In this document: one piece after another, positions 7,784 through 16,855 of the stretch
Position numbering within the stretch: the first letter of the stretch is position 1
Layout of the letters: each line of letters opens with the position of its first letter
Origin: Lysinibacillus irui
Lineage (GTDB): Bacteria > Bacillota > Bacilli > Bacillales_A > Planococcaceae
Reading direction: 5' to 3'
NCBI RefSeq assembly: GCF_028877475.1
Contig: NZ_CP113527.1
Span: forward strand, 1,915,501 to 1,979,500
DNA: 64,000 nt
Translations under genes and position numbers: made by a program
The notes under the pieces: model-generated
Databases searched by the model: none
Told to the model about the DNA's origin: nothing
Seen by the model: the letters and a program-made list of their open reading frames with translations, nothing else

Positions 7784-8327
7784 AATTACGACTGCCTTTA
7801 AGTTCTCTTCCAATGAATAGAACACCCATTCCATACACAATAGAAATAGCTAAAGGTACAAGAGTGAAAGCATGTTCTACAAAGAACCCACCAAAGATGA
7901 GAGCAGAAAAACAAGCTCCTAACGTAATGAATAAATAAGCTTTACTTTTATAAATCCATAAGTAAGGAAGAAAATGAGAGCCTGCAAGTAAACCAATGGT
8001 GAAGGGAAGGTAGTCAGGTATTTTCATATACACAAGAATAAAGACAGGTAAATAAAATGCTTGAGGAGCGGCAACGATCCCTCCTAAAGTCCCTAAAGGG
8101 TTACCAGGAACGTTTAAATTAACACCAAGGATTTTACTAATGAAAAACCCAATAGGAAAAATCGCACCTAAGCCAAATATCCAAATTAAACGAACAACTT
8201 CTATTGGAAAAACAAAGGGCATGAAGGTGAAAAGTAAAAAGACAAAGGCGCCAGCAAGCAAAATCGGAAATCCTTTTTTCGCTTCAACAATCATTTCATG
8301 TTGTAAATGTACAAGTGTTTTATTCAT
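7782..8327 (-). CDS. DUF7010-like multi-pass membrane protein
   Basis: 181 residues with about six hydrophobic segments after a short N-terminal helix (LVHLQHEMIVEAKKG). The stretch GVNLNVPGNPLGTLGG and the following LPVFILVYMKIPDYLPFTIGLLAGSHFLPY look like a conserved Bacillus membrane family that I associate with DUF7010; this family name is from memory. Ribosome site AAAGGTGGTCGTTT before the ATG. Role unknown; it ends in a strong terminator. Confidence 0.6.
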   Translation of the reverse strand: MNKTLVHLQHEMIVEAKKGFPILLAGAFVFLLFTFMPFVFPIEVVRLIWIFGLGAIFPIGFFISKILGVNLNVPGNPLGTLGGIVAAPQAFYLPVFILVYMKIPDYLPFTIGLLAGSHFLPYLWIYKSKAYLFITLGACFSALIFGGFFVEHAFTLVPLAISIVYGMGVLFIGRELKGSRN

Positions 8328-8496
8328 AAACGACCACCTTTCGTATCAATAAAATACCACTATAATATACCAGTATTACACTATTATTACCATAGATGAT
8401 TTATGAATGGGAATTTTGTGATTACTTTATTTTTGAGCCTGGGCATTTTTCTGTCGTTTAATGAACTTAGTAGGCCATTGTGTCACAGTAAGATGG

Positions 8497-8958
8497 CTAT
8501 TTTTTCATTTTACGTATATATACAAGTTGTCCGATATGGTATGCATTATGAGTCGCAGCATTCGAAATAATTGCCCACCATTCTGCCTTTACAGGATAGC
8601 CATTTACAATAGATAAAAGCTGCTCTTCCTCAATGAGCTCTTGCCATTGGAGTAGTATTTGTAACAGCTTTTCTTTTAATTCAGAGAAGGTCTTCTCATC
8701 TCTAATGGTAAAAGTGTCATCGTTATTCGTCTTTGCACTGGCATTAACTTGATTTTCCTTATACCGTAATTGCCATGTTTCATTCCAATAAATTAGATGT
8801 TGGACTATTTCTGCAATACTATGGCTGGACTCATCAGGTTTCCAAAATGCTTCTTGTTCAGTTAGTCCGTCAACAGCTTCATCGAATGAGATATACCAAC
8901 TACGATCATTCGCATTAGCTAGCAGCTGATCTAACAATATCGTCTTCGCATTCATCAT
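8497..8958 (-). CDS. DinB family protein
   Basis: 153 residues. EIVQHLIYWNETWQLRY and NAATHNAYHIGQLVYIR carry the three histidines typical of the DinB superfamily; WYISFDEAVDGL near the N terminus is also usual. Two ATGs (8958, 8955) follow GGAGATGAAAAGTGA. Nothing points to a substrate. It is separated from the neighbours by intergenic gaps of about 150 bp and is likely transcribed alone. Confidence 0.85.
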   Translation of the reverse strand: MMNAKTILLDQLLANANDRSWYISFDEAVDGLTEQEAFWKPDESSHSIAEIVQHLIYWNETWQLRYKENQVNASAKTNNDDTFTIRDEKTFSELKEKLLQILLQWQELIEEEQLLSIVNGYPVKAEWWAIISNAATHNAYHIGQLVYIRKMKK

Positions 8959-9108
8959 TCACTTTTCATCTCCTTTATTTTTAATATATCATTCTTCTAA
9001 AGCAGAGGAAATAAGTACTAAATTCATAGGGCTCTTATTATTTGATTGTAAAGTAATCATTCCTTCTATAAAGTTAAGGAATAAGCAATAGTACTAGTAA
9101 AGGAGAAA

Positions 9109-9972
9109 ATGGATTTGTTATATTATGTTATTGATGCTTTTACAGATATACAGTTTGGTGGGAATCCTGCAGGTGTAGTAATTTATGAAGATTTAAACGA
9201 AGTGTTTATGCAGAAATTTGCTGCAGAAGTTCGTTTTTCAGAAACAGCATTTATTAAGAAAATAGATAATAAAAATTTTGATATCAAATTTTTTACACCG
9301 ACCGCACAGGTTGACCTTTGTGGACATGCCACGATTGCATCCTTCAAAGCCCTATTGGACAGCCAACTAATTGAAGATAATAATACCTATCTTATGAAAA
9401 CACGCGCAGGTACACTTTCGGTTGAAGTAAATCAATCCTTTATCAGGATGGAGCAAGCGGAACCTAAGCTAGGAAAAATATTTAATGATTATAATTGTTT
9501 ATCGAACCTTTTTAATATTGATACAAATGAAATAGGAGATAAAACTTTTAATTTAGTACCTCAAGCTGCGAGCACAGGTCTTTGGGATATAATGCTGCCA
9601 ATAAAAACAAAGGAAGCCCTGTATGCTTTAAATCCTGATTTTAAAGGACTTGCTGACTATGCAAAAATAAATAATATAGGTGGATTTCATGCCTTTACGC
9701 TAGACACAGAAGAAGGAATTGGAGAGAGTCGAAACTTTTGTCCACTCTATGGAATTGATGAGGAAGCTGCCACAGGTACTTCAAATGGGGCATTAACCTA
9801 TTATCTTTTCAAGAACCATGTTTTAAATGATTTTAACAAAGAGTACACATTCCTGCAGGGATATAGTATGGGAAGACCTTCTACTATTATGACAAAATTA
9901 GTTAATGAAAATAATCCTAGAGTTATAGTCGGTGGGAATGCCGTTATTTTGACAAAAGGGAATCTTTACTAA
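9109..9972 (+). CDS. PhzF family isomerase
   Basis: 287 residues of the diaminopimelate-epimerase-like PhzF fold. DAFTDIQFGGNPAGVV at the N terminus, FSETAFI (the Glu is the proposed catalytic base), DLCGHATIA and a C-terminal QGYSMGRPS are all present. In phenazine producers PhzF isomerises trans-2,3-dihydro-3-hydroxyanthranilate. No phenazine genes are nearby, so the physiological substrate is unknown. GGAG is only 3 nt from ATG 9109 but 9 nt from TTG 9115, so the in-frame TTG may be the true start. Confidence 0.87.
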   Translation: MDLLYYVIDAFTDIQFGGNPAGVVIYEDLNEVFMQKFAAEVRFSETAFIKKIDNKNFDIKFFTPTAQVDLCGHATIASFKALLDSQLIEDNNTYLMKTRAGTLSVEVNQSFIRMEQAEPKLGKIFNDYNCLSNLFNIDTNEIGDKTFNLVPQAASTGLWDIMLPIKTKEALYALNPDFKGLADYAKINNIGGFHAFTLDTEEGIGESRNFCPLYGIDEEAATGTSNGALTYYLFKNHVLNDFNKEYTFLQGYSMGRPSTIMTKLVNENNPRVIVGGNAVILTKGNLY

Positions 9973-10024
9973 TCACCAAAAAAAGATGAATCAACAAAGC
10001 TACTTTATCTAGGAAACGTAGAAA

Positions 10025-10046
10025 GGGTCACTGGTTAAAGTGACCC
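10025..10046. terminator. hairpin between convergent PhzF and MocR genes
   Basis: GGGTCACT and AGTGACCC form a perfect 8-bp stem. The following T tract is weak on both strands (TTTCTACGTTT on minus). Confidence 0.5.
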
Positions 10047-10080
10047 AAAGTTAAATTAGAAAAGTATAAAAAGGTAGCCC

Positions 10081-11520
10081 CTACGATTGCTTTTCATCCA
10101 ACCCCTCGTTTAGAGATTGTGCCACAGCCACAAACCTTTTTATCCCTTCACTTAATTGTTGTTCATTTACATAAGAATAGCTTAAACGTATCCAGGATGA
10201 TTGTTGTTTTAATGGATCGCAAACTTGACCTGGCACAAAGGATATCGATTGTTCGATACTTTTTGTTAATAATAATTCAATTGGAAGATGATCTGGGAGC
10301 TGCACCCATAAATTAAGACCACCTTTTGGACTGACCCATTGCCAATCTGTTGTTGCTAGCTCTTTTTCCATGATTTCCTTTCGAATCTGTAGGGCAATTC
10401 GAATTTTCTGCAAGTGCTGCTGCATTCTTAGTGATGTAAAGTAATGAAGAAAAACTTTTTGATTGAGAAGTGGTGAGCCATTATCAGCTAGTGATTTGAC
10501 TGTTAGTAGTGCATTCAGTAAGGATGATGGACAAATAACAGCTGCAATTCTCAAGCCAGGTGAAATATATTTACAAAAGCTACGGATATAAATGACGGTC
10601 CCACCAGTATCATATGTGTAAATCGGTGGTGGCGGGGCATGATCAAAATAGATGTCGTGATAGGCATCGTCCTCAATGATTAGAAATCGGTATTGTTCAG
10701 CTAATTCAACGAGTTTTTTACGCTGTTCAATGGGAACAGTATAACCAGTTGGATTATGGAATGTCGGGTTGAGATAAAAAAGGAGCGGTTTATATTGTTT
10801 AATATAGGTTTCAACCTGCTCTAAATCATACCCGTCTGGATGGATATCAACCGTCACAATGTGTGCGCCTTGTGCTCTAAAACTATCAATCGCTGCACTA
10901 TAGCTTGGACGTTCAAATAAAACGACGTCGCCTGGTTGAATAAACGCTTGAGCGATTAAGTGAATGGCTTGCTGTGAGCCAGAGGTGATTAACAGATTTT
11001 CTGCATGGATGTGAGTTTTATATTGATTGATAAAATATTGTGCGAGTGTTTCACGTAACTCCAAATCACCTTGCACCGTAGAGTAGGTTGCAAGTACTTT
11101 TGGATAAAGGTCAAACACGTTTTTTACATATTCTGAAAAATAATGATTCGGCAAAAGATTGGGATCAATTAATGCCTGAGAAAACTGATAGGAAACGGGT
11201 GTTTGATGGATTTCAGATAAATGATTTTTTTGTATATAGGCAGAAACAATTGGATCGTCCAGGTTTAGGTACTCAAGATTTTTCTTCCCATTTGATTGGA
11301 CAAAATAGCCTGCCTTATCTTTGACATACACTTTGTCATGCTGTTTCAGTAATTGATATGCCTTTAAGACGGTTAATCGATGCACATTCATTTCATAGGC
11401 TAATTGCCGTACGGAGGGAATCTTTTCATGTTCTTTCCATTCTTTACGTTCTATTCTGTGAAGGACATAATCGTATACTTTCTTAAAAAGATAGTCTTCA
11501 TTTCGAATTGCTTTCCTCAC
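10081..11520 (-). CDS. MocR family transcriptional regulator (GntR domain fused to aminotransferase)
   Basis: 479 residues. The N-terminal winged helix (about 1-75, IPSVRQLAYEMNVHRLTVLKAY) is GntR type. The rest is a fold-type I aminotransferase domain with TSGSQQAI, NPTFHNPTG and SFCKYISPGLRI, where the Lys (near residue 315) binds PLP. Such regulators sense amino acids or vitamers and control a neighbouring gene. It is divergent from an EamA exporter with direct repeats between them, so it probably controls that exporter. GTG start after AGGAGGAATCGAT. Confidence 0.92.
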   Translation of the reverse strand: MRKAIRNEDYLFKKVYDYVLHRIERKEWKEHEKIPSVRQLAYEMNVHRLTVLKAYQLLKQHDKVYVKDKAGYFVQSNGKKNLEYLNLDDPIVSAYIQKNHLSEIHQTPVSYQFSQALIDPNLLPNHYFSEYVKNVFDLYPKVLATYSTVQGDLELRETLAQYFINQYKTHIHAENLLITSGSQQAIHLIAQAFIQPGDVVLFERPSYSAAIDSFRAQGAHIVTVDIHPDGYDLEQVETYIKQYKPLLFYLNPTFHNPTGYTVPIEQRKKLVELAEQYRFLIIEDDAYHDIYFDHAPPPPIYTYDTGGTVIYIRSFCKYISPGLRIAAVICPSSLLNALLTVKSLADNGSPLLNQKVFLHYFTSLRMQQHLQKIRIALQIRKEIMEKELATTDWQWVSPKGGLNLWVQLPDHLPIELLLTKSIEQSISFVPGQVCDPLKQQSSWIRLSYSYVNEQQLSEGIKRFVAVAQSLNEGLDEKQS

Positions 11521-11562
11521 ATCGATTCCTCCTTTTCAAAACATTGTACCACGCCCCACTCG

Positions 11563-11594
11563 AATCTGTTCTATCTTATTTAATCTGTTCTATC
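11563..11594. promoter_or_regulatory. tandem 13-bp direct repeats, candidate MocR operator
   Basis: AATCTGTTCTATC occurs at 11563-11575 and again at 11582-11594, a 19-bp period. Direct repeats in the divergent promoter are the known binding pattern of MocR proteins such as GabR. The second copy sits just upstream of a TATGAT -10 box (11605-11610). Confidence 0.7.
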
Positions 11595-11632
11595 CTCTGT
11601 CTTTTATGATAGAAAAAGAGGAGGAGTTTTCT

Positions 11633-12559
11633 ATGGTTATGATTAATTATTTTTTCATGTGTTTGATTTTTGGAACAACATTTTTAGCGATTAAAATTGG
11701 TGTTGATGCAGGCGTGCCTCCATTTTTATCAGCTGGACTTCGTTTTTTCATTGCTGGTTTGCTACTATTTAGTTTTATGAAGTGGAGGAAAAAAACGGCA
11801 ATAGGGTTATTATTTCGGAAAGAAGTGTTTTTTACAGGACTAGGTTTAACTTTTGGGACGTTCGCCACATTGTACTGGGCAGAACAGTATGTGACATCAG
11901 GGATTGCAGCGGTCTTATCTGCTACTGGACCAATGATGATTATCATTATTCAGACATTCCTATTAAAGCAAAAAGGAAATCGGCTATCCTTCATTGGTTG
12001 TATCGTCGGAGTCCTTGGTGTCATACTCTTAATCTTACCTAGTTTTTCAATTGAGATTAGTCCCTTCTGGATGATAGGTTGTTTTGCCATTATATTGGGT
12101 GAAATTTTTTACGCATCTGGCACGATTTATACGAAGCATGTCATCCAAACGTTTGAAACGACATCACCGATTGCTTTAAATGCAGCGCAAATGATGCATG
12201 GTGGGATCTTATTAATCATTTTGTCATTATTTACAGAGAACATACAGCTTCATTATCTTATAAGCCCAGCTTCTATCGGCTCACTTCTTTACTTAACGAT
12301 TGTCGGTTCTATGATCGGTCATAGCATCTATTATTGGCTTGTCTCAAGAACAAATCCTGTGTTTCCTTCTACATGGCTGTACATTTCACCATTAATTGCC
12401 GTAATGCTTGGTGTTATCTTCTATCAAGAATATATTTCTTGGCTAACAGGCATCGGAACGTTAACGATTATTGTAGGAACGATTTTAGTTAATTTTGAAA
12501 CATTACGGAAGCTGCATTGGAAGAAGAGAGCTGTTATTCAGGATATAAGTCGAAGTTAA
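11633..12559 (+). CDS. EamA/DMT family exporter controlled by divergent MocR
   Basis: 308 residues with ten membrane helices in two EamA repeats; FGTTFLAIKIGVDAGVPP and the GLTFGTFATLYWAEQY segment are typical. The start is ATG 11633, 8 nt after GAGGAGG. An earlier in-frame ATG (11606) overlaps the -10 box and cannot be used. Probably exports an amino acid or pyridoxal-related metabolite sensed by the MocR protein; the substrate is inference. Confidence 0.87.
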   Translation: MVMINYFFMCLIFGTTFLAIKIGVDAGVPPFLSAGLRFFIAGLLLFSFMKWRKKTAIGLLFRKEVFFTGLGLTFGTFATLYWAEQYVTSGIAAVLSATGPMMIIIIQTFLLKQKGNRLSFIGCIVGVLGVILLILPSFSIEISPFWMIGCFAIILGEIFYASGTIYTKHVIQTFETTSPIALNAAQMMHGGILLIILSLFTENIQLHYLISPASIGSLLYLTIVGSMIGHSIYYWLVSRTNPVFPSTWLYISPLIAVMLGVIFYQEYISWLTGIGTLTIIVGTILVNFETLRKLHWKKRAVIQDISRS

Positions 12560-13029
12560 TCGTATGTGCAAGAGTTTTTTTAAATTTTCTTTGCCAAATG
12601 GAAGACAGAAGTTGCTGTATATTTTTGATTGAAGTTGGCATAGATGTTGCCTTTTACCTTGTCCCGTTACAGTGAGCAAAGGGCGTTCCAAGAAATCAAT
12701 AGCCGAGACAAAATATTTTAGCTAAAGGAAACCGAACAAATTGCTATTAATTATGTCCCAGCCTTGTGATCCAGTTATGGCAGATACCTAAGTCTATTTT
12801 GATGAAAATAAATATGTCTTTTTGGGATTGAAATGACCAATACCTTTTAGTGGATAGTCAAAAAATTCTAATAACTCTTTTGGTTTTTGTTACCTAAATA
12901 CACAAATATTTTATATTTTAGTAAAAATATTTACAATTAGGAAATTAATGCAATAATGAATATGTAATATTTGGGATTATTACCGTAATATTCAATCTAA
13001 TACTCACACTATACAAAAAGGAGAATTTT
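12560..13029 (+). other. intergenic region, 470 bp
   Basis: No open frame with a ribosome site is seen. A possible promoter (TTTACA, 18 nt, TAATGA) near 12929-12960 could serve the secreted-protein gene at 13030. The middle part looks like decayed coding DNA without a recognisable product. Confidence 0.4.
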
Positions 13030-13887
13030 ATGTTGAAAAGAAAAGATTTATTCTCATTTATAATGCTATTATTTTTTGCATTTGGATTTAATAGTATAGC
13101 CAATGCAGAAGAAAATAATGAGTTATCATCAACTCAAAAAGAACATATGAGACAATTAGGTTTCTCAGAACAAATTATTGAGTCAATGACACTAGATGAA
13201 TACTCTCACTATGAGAACTCTATTCCAGTAGAGCCTTTCGTTCAAACGGAAACAATATATAAAATTACATCTGATCAAGATGGCGAAGTAAAAAAAGTTG
13301 AACAATTTAATGAAGTTGATGGTTTACAAAAAATGAATTTGGAAAACTATTCGTTTCCAGCAGCTACAGCAGCAAGTTGTTCAGGTACGATTTGTACAGA
13401 AACAACAAGTTGGATGTCCATGACTACTACTGCTACAAAACTTGGCAACGGAAGAACAATGCTTCATAATAATTTTACTTGGTTAAAAAATCCTAATGTT
13501 ACTCTTACTGATATGGTTGGACTAACTTATAATGATAGTGCAGTAATTGAGCCATCTACTATAAAATTTTCATATAAATGGAAAGATGGTGTAGGAGACC
13601 ATTCAAGAAGTTATAAAGATATGAAGAAAAGTCCTCAAGGTTTAGCAGCTACATTTGATATTCAAGGAATAGGTACAAATGCTGGGGCAAGTAATCACCA
13701 TGGCTATATTTCTGTTGAGGTATCTAAAGGAAATAAAAATGACGTAAGTGCAAATGCTTTTGGGCATTACACACATACAACATTTTCATTTAATATCACA
13801 GTAACTATAAAAACAGGTGATATTGGATTAGGTGCGACGACTGCAGAAACTAAAATGACTTCTACCGCTATCAAGTTTAATTTCTAA
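13030..13887 (+). CDS. secreted protein of unknown family
   Basis: 285 residues; Sec signal peptide at 1-26 (KRKDLFSFIMLLFFAFGF, cleavage near ANA-EE). The leading part (about 30-70) is acidic and helical. After a possible processing region (FPAATAASCSGTIC, two Cys close together) comes a Ser/Thr/Asn-rich beta-type domain of about 165 residues with HHGYISVEV and alternating T-x-T strands. AAAAAGGAGAATTTT precedes the ATG. The next gene, a two-helix membrane protein, begins 24 nt later. A propeptide plus a secreted beta domain is a reasonable reading; no function is assigned. Confidence 0.65.
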   Translation: MLKRKDLFSFIMLLFFAFGFNSIANAEENNELSSTQKEHMRQLGFSEQIIESMTLDEYSHYENSIPVEPFVQTETIYKITSDQDGEVKKVEQFNEVDGLQKMNLENYSFPAATAASCSGTICTETTSWMSMTTTATKLGNGRTMLHNNFTWLKNPNVTLTDMVGLTYNDSAVIEPSTIKFSYKWKDGVGDHSRSYKDMKKSPQGLAATFDIQGIGTNAGASNHHGYISVEVSKGNKNDVSANAFGHYTHTTFSFNITVTIKTGDIGLGATTAETKMTSTAIKFNF

Positions 13888-13911
13888 AAAAAAAATTACA
13901 GGTGTGATTAA

Positions 13912-14118
13912 ATGATTGATTTTATTGTTGCTACATCGGTTTTGATGAATCCAATACTTACCCTAGTTTTATCTTTAAATGTATGTCTTTTTATAATCAA
14001 AATTTCCAAAAATGATTATCAAAGAATTAAAACAAACATAGTATGGATATGTATTTCTAGTACGTATATCATCTTTACTTTAACAATGTTGTTCGCCAAC
14101 ATAGGTAATATATCCTGA
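13912..14118 (+). CDS. small two-helix membrane protein, partner of the secreted gene
   Basis: 68 residues with helices at about 5-30 and 45-64, and a basic linker KISKNDYQRIKTN. AGGTGTGATTAA is the ribosome site. It follows the secreted-protein gene by 24 nt with no terminator between, so the two are likely one operon. A membrane-anchoring or immunity role would fit the arrangement but nothing in the sequence proves it. Confidence 0.55.
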   Translation: MIDFIVATSVLMNPILTLVLSLNVCLFIIKISKNDYQRIKTNIVWICISSTYIIFTLTMLFANIGNIS

Positions 14119-14273
14119 ATATTCACCTATATTTTATAACAACTATATAGGTAGAAAATTTTACCATTATGAATAGGTTGGTCTATTTATAGTAAGTATT
14201 GGAATTTTAGGAGAGTTAATCAAGAATTGACGCTAAGTCAATTTACTCAAATAACAAGTGAAAGTATTACTTT

Positions 14274-14326
14274 AGAGATCACCCCTAATATATGGATATA
14301 TCCTTTATTAGGAGGTGATCTCTTTT
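14274..14326. terminator. long stem-loop after the secreted-protein operon
   Basis: AGAGATCACC and CCTAATA (14274-14290) pair with TTATTAGG and AGGTGATCTCT, with one bulge. TCTTTTAATG follows, a modest T tract. The remaining bases of 14119-14481 hold no recognisable gene. Confidence 0.6.
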
Positions 14327-14481
14327 AATGATGTAATTCCGAAAAAAGGAAGTGAATAACTATAACTGTTGTATAAACGCACTCTTAACTTTCTCAAATT
14401 CATGTTGAGAAGTCTTCTTTAACTTGGGGAATTCTGAGGCTGAAATACATTATAGCACCTTCTATTGCTTGAGGATTAATT

Positions 14482-14950
14482 TTAATTAACTTTATAAGTT
14501 ATTTCATTAACATACCCCAAAGCCAAATTAGTACTAGTATCTTTTATTTTACAAAGATTTGTGAAATAGTCTTCAAGTACCTCATTACTACACCCTAATT
14601 TTTCATGAACTATTGTGTCAGCTCTTAGAGGTGAATAAATGGATAGCAATTTTGATACGCATTTTCTTTTCACTTATTTCATTGGGAGAATATAAAATAA
14701 ATCCCATTAGTGCACTTAAAAATGAAAACGCAATAATGATATAAATTGACTTTAAATCAAAAGCCATATTGGGATAATATCTTTGTCTTAAAATAGCTAT
14801 AATAAAGAGTATAGATGCAAAGATAATCAAAAAATTCCAAATGATGCTTTGTACAAATTCGGAAAATTTTATATATGTATACCCCTTTACAATCCAAGCA
14901 TTTTTTAAGGACAGGCACATACTGCCCTGATGTAACTGCACGTTCCCCAT
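14482..14950 (-). pseudogene. membrane protein gene with frameshift, next to a LytTR relic
   Basis: ATG 14950 overlaps the stop of the LytTR relic (TAATG) and starts a 110-residue frame with two helices (WNFLIIFASILFIIAIL and IYIIIAFSFLSALMGFILY), ending SEKKMRIKIAIHLF. A second frame (14482-14673) continues with PLRADTIVHEKLGCSNEVLE and overlaps it. A one-base shift near 14630-14645 would join them. LytTR genes are often followed by DUF3021 membrane proteins, and the SEKKMRIKIAIH text resembles that group, but the match is not certain. Confidence 0.45.
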
Positions 14951-15072
14951 TAATCTAACTCATAAAGCTTATGTTTTACCTAAAAAACGTTATCCTCGCA
15001 ATAAAGAAAAACCTTTCCGTCAACTGTCTCAAAATAATAGACATCTTTAAGATTAATCCGTTGAACCCTTCT
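14950..15072 (-). pseudogene. C-terminal relic of a LytTR DNA-binding regulator
   Basis: The frame reads RRVQRINLKDVYYFETVDGK, then VFLYCEDNVF, a TAG stop where a Glu codon is expected, then VKHKLYELD and TAA. This is the start of a LytTR DNA-binding domain, which normally continues for another 70 residues. The stop and the missing parts show that it is dead. It was probably a LytTR/DUF3021 two-gene module. Confidence 0.6.
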
Positions 15073-15441
15073 ATTGAAATTTTCAAATTATCACCTTCGA
15101 AATTCAAACTATTTCAGGTTAGATGTCCGTGATTTTACTAGTACCATAATGATTTGGAAATAACAACCTTCAGACCATTAGAGCATAATCAACTTTAATT
15201 CTTATTTTTTAATAAAACTTTATGTGGATATGTTATGGTGAAGCGTATTAAAAATTTTATATGAGATTATAGAAATACCCTTTTCTTCAACAATCAGGTG
15301 TATTTCTTTTATAAAAGGTTACTAAAGGGTGCTTCGGGTAGGATAAAGATATATTATAAACAATACAATTTCTTGTAACGAAAAGCATTTTAATTCTATT
15401 TATAAGTATCACAGTTAATAGTTAAGAAAAGGAGGGGGCAG
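15073..15441. other. intergenic region before the ECF sigma gene
   Basis: It holds an imperfect hairpin of the dispersed family (15271-15310, AGAAATAC with GTATTTCT, then TTTT). TGTAAC at 15374-15379 resembles an ECF -35 element, with CTAT 16 nt later; this would suit autoregulation, but the -10 match is poor. Confidence 0.35.
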
Positions 15442-15951
15442 GTGGAGGATTTAAGTGGAATCTATCAATCTTATGCAGATGAAGTAAAACGGTTTCTTAT
15501 TTGTTTAACGTCGGATGTAGATTTAGCGGAAGAGTTAACACAAGAAACATTTTATCAAGCGGTTAAGTCAATCCATCGTTATAACGGTGATTGCAAAATA
15601 TCTGTCTGGCTATGCCAGATTGCTAAACACACTTATTATAACTACTTAAAAAAGGAGAAGAACCATCATAATGCCAGTGTAGAAAATATGATGCAATTGG
15701 GTTTAGAAATCCCTTCAAACAAGGATTTACCAGAGGTTACGGTCATAAAGCGCAGTACACTGATTTCTATACATAAAGAAATTCATCGTTTACAGGAGCC
15801 ATATCGGGAAATCTTTTTACTCAGAACATCGATTCAACTTAGTTTTAAAGAAATTGGTGAGATATTTGATAAAAGTGAAAACTGGGCAAGAGTGACCTAT
15901 TATCGTGCGAAATTAAAACTATCAGAAAGGATTGATCCGCATGAATTGTAA
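15442..15951 (+). CDS. ECF-type RNA polymerase sigma factor
   Basis: 169 residues; GTG start after AAAAGGAGGGGGCAG. Region 2 (about 10-75) contains DVDLAEELTQETFYQAVKS and the WLCQIAKHTYYNYLKK helix. Region 4 (about 110-165) contains LQEPYREIFLLR and LSFKEIGEIFDKSENWARV, the DNA-binding helix-turn-helix. It directs polymerase to ECF promoters when released from its anti-sigma factor. The anti-sigma gene overlaps its last 11 bases, a typical coupled pair. The inducing signal is unknown. Confidence 0.92.
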   Translation: MEDLSGIYQSYADEVKRFLICLTSDVDLAEELTQETFYQAVKSIHRYNGDCKISVWLCQIAKHTYYNYLKKEKNHHNASVENMMQLGLEIPSNKDLPEVTVIKRSTLISIHKEIHRLQEPYREIFLLRTSIQLSFKEIGEIFDKSENWARVTYYRAKLKLSERIDPHEL

Positions 15952-16552
15952 TATTATTAAAGATTTAATGCCATCTTATATGGATGAAATTTGTAGTGAA
16001 GAGACTGCAAAAGCTGTTGAAGAACATATAGAACACTGTGAAAAGTGTCAGCGAAACTTACAGATGATGAAGCAACCAACCAATAACATTCAAGTGATGT
16101 CAAAAGAAGTAACCGTAGCAAAAGAGCCTTTTAAACGAATTAATAAAAAACGACGTATTCAAGTGCTTATAGCAGTTATGATTACCTTTATGATGACAAT
16201 AATAGGAGCATGGATCGTACAAGATGTTGGGGTTGTCAATGACATCTTTTTCCCAGATGAGTGGGGAATTGCAACTGTACCGGATGATAAGGAAGAATGG
16301 GAGGGTGTAAAGTTTAATGATCAAAACTATATCATATTTGATAGTATTTTTTGGAGAAAAGCAATCGTGAATCATGCGAATAATGAAAAGAACGTGTTAG
16401 TAAGAGTAAAAGATGATAACGACAATATAGTCATTGATGCAGTGCAAGTGCCGGCAGGAACAAGTGTGAAATTAGAGGGCTTGAAAAGACATGAAAAATA
16501 TTATATTGAAATCAAAGCGCCACAAGGTAAATTTACTATTAATGCGATATGA
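15941..16552 (+). CDS. zinc-finger anti-sigma factor (zf-HC2)
   Basis: The start is ATG 15941, 9 nt after AAAGGA and inside the sigma-factor gene (an upstream in-frame TTG has no site). The 203-residue protein has the HEEHIEHCEKC-type HxxxCxxC zinc motif near residues 30-40, one membrane helix at about 70-92 (VLIAVMITFMMTIIGAWIV) and an extracytoplasmic domain of about 110 residues. It should bind and hold the ECF sigma at the membrane until a cell-surface signal is sensed. Confidence 0.88.
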   Translation: MNCNIIKDLMPSYMDEICSEETAKAVEEHIEHCEKCQRNLQMMKQPTNNIQVMSKEVTVAKEPFKRINKKRRIQVLIAVMITFMMTIIGAWIVQDVGVVNDIFFPDEWGIATVPDDKEEWEGVKFNDQNYIIFDSIFWRKAIVNHANNEKNVLVRVKDDNDNIVIDAVQVPAGTSVKLEGLKRHEKYYIEIKAPQGKFTINAI

Positions 16553-16855
16553 GAAAAAACGATACTAGTCATATATATTGAATTATTTCTCAAGAAAAGG
16601 GCAGTTTGTTTGAGAAAAGTAAACGTATAATTTTATATTGAAATGGTGAAGGATTGAATTTTAAGTTTGTTTTGGCATTTATTCTATTTCAGTATAAAAA
16701 ACGCTAACCGAATGATTAACGTTTTATACATGATTGAGGGAACACGCAAGTGTATTTGGTGTATACTATATTAGATTCAAAAAACGATTTCGAATAATGA
16801 AAGCCCTCAAGTTTCTAAAGTAAGAATGAACAATTGGATTATAAGGAGCCGTTTT
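16553..16855. other. intergenic region with weak hairpin
   Basis: AACG-C-TAA and TTA-A-CGTT (about 16700-16722) followed by TTTTATA form an imperfect hairpin that may terminate the sigma operon. Nothing else is seen. Confidence 0.35.
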
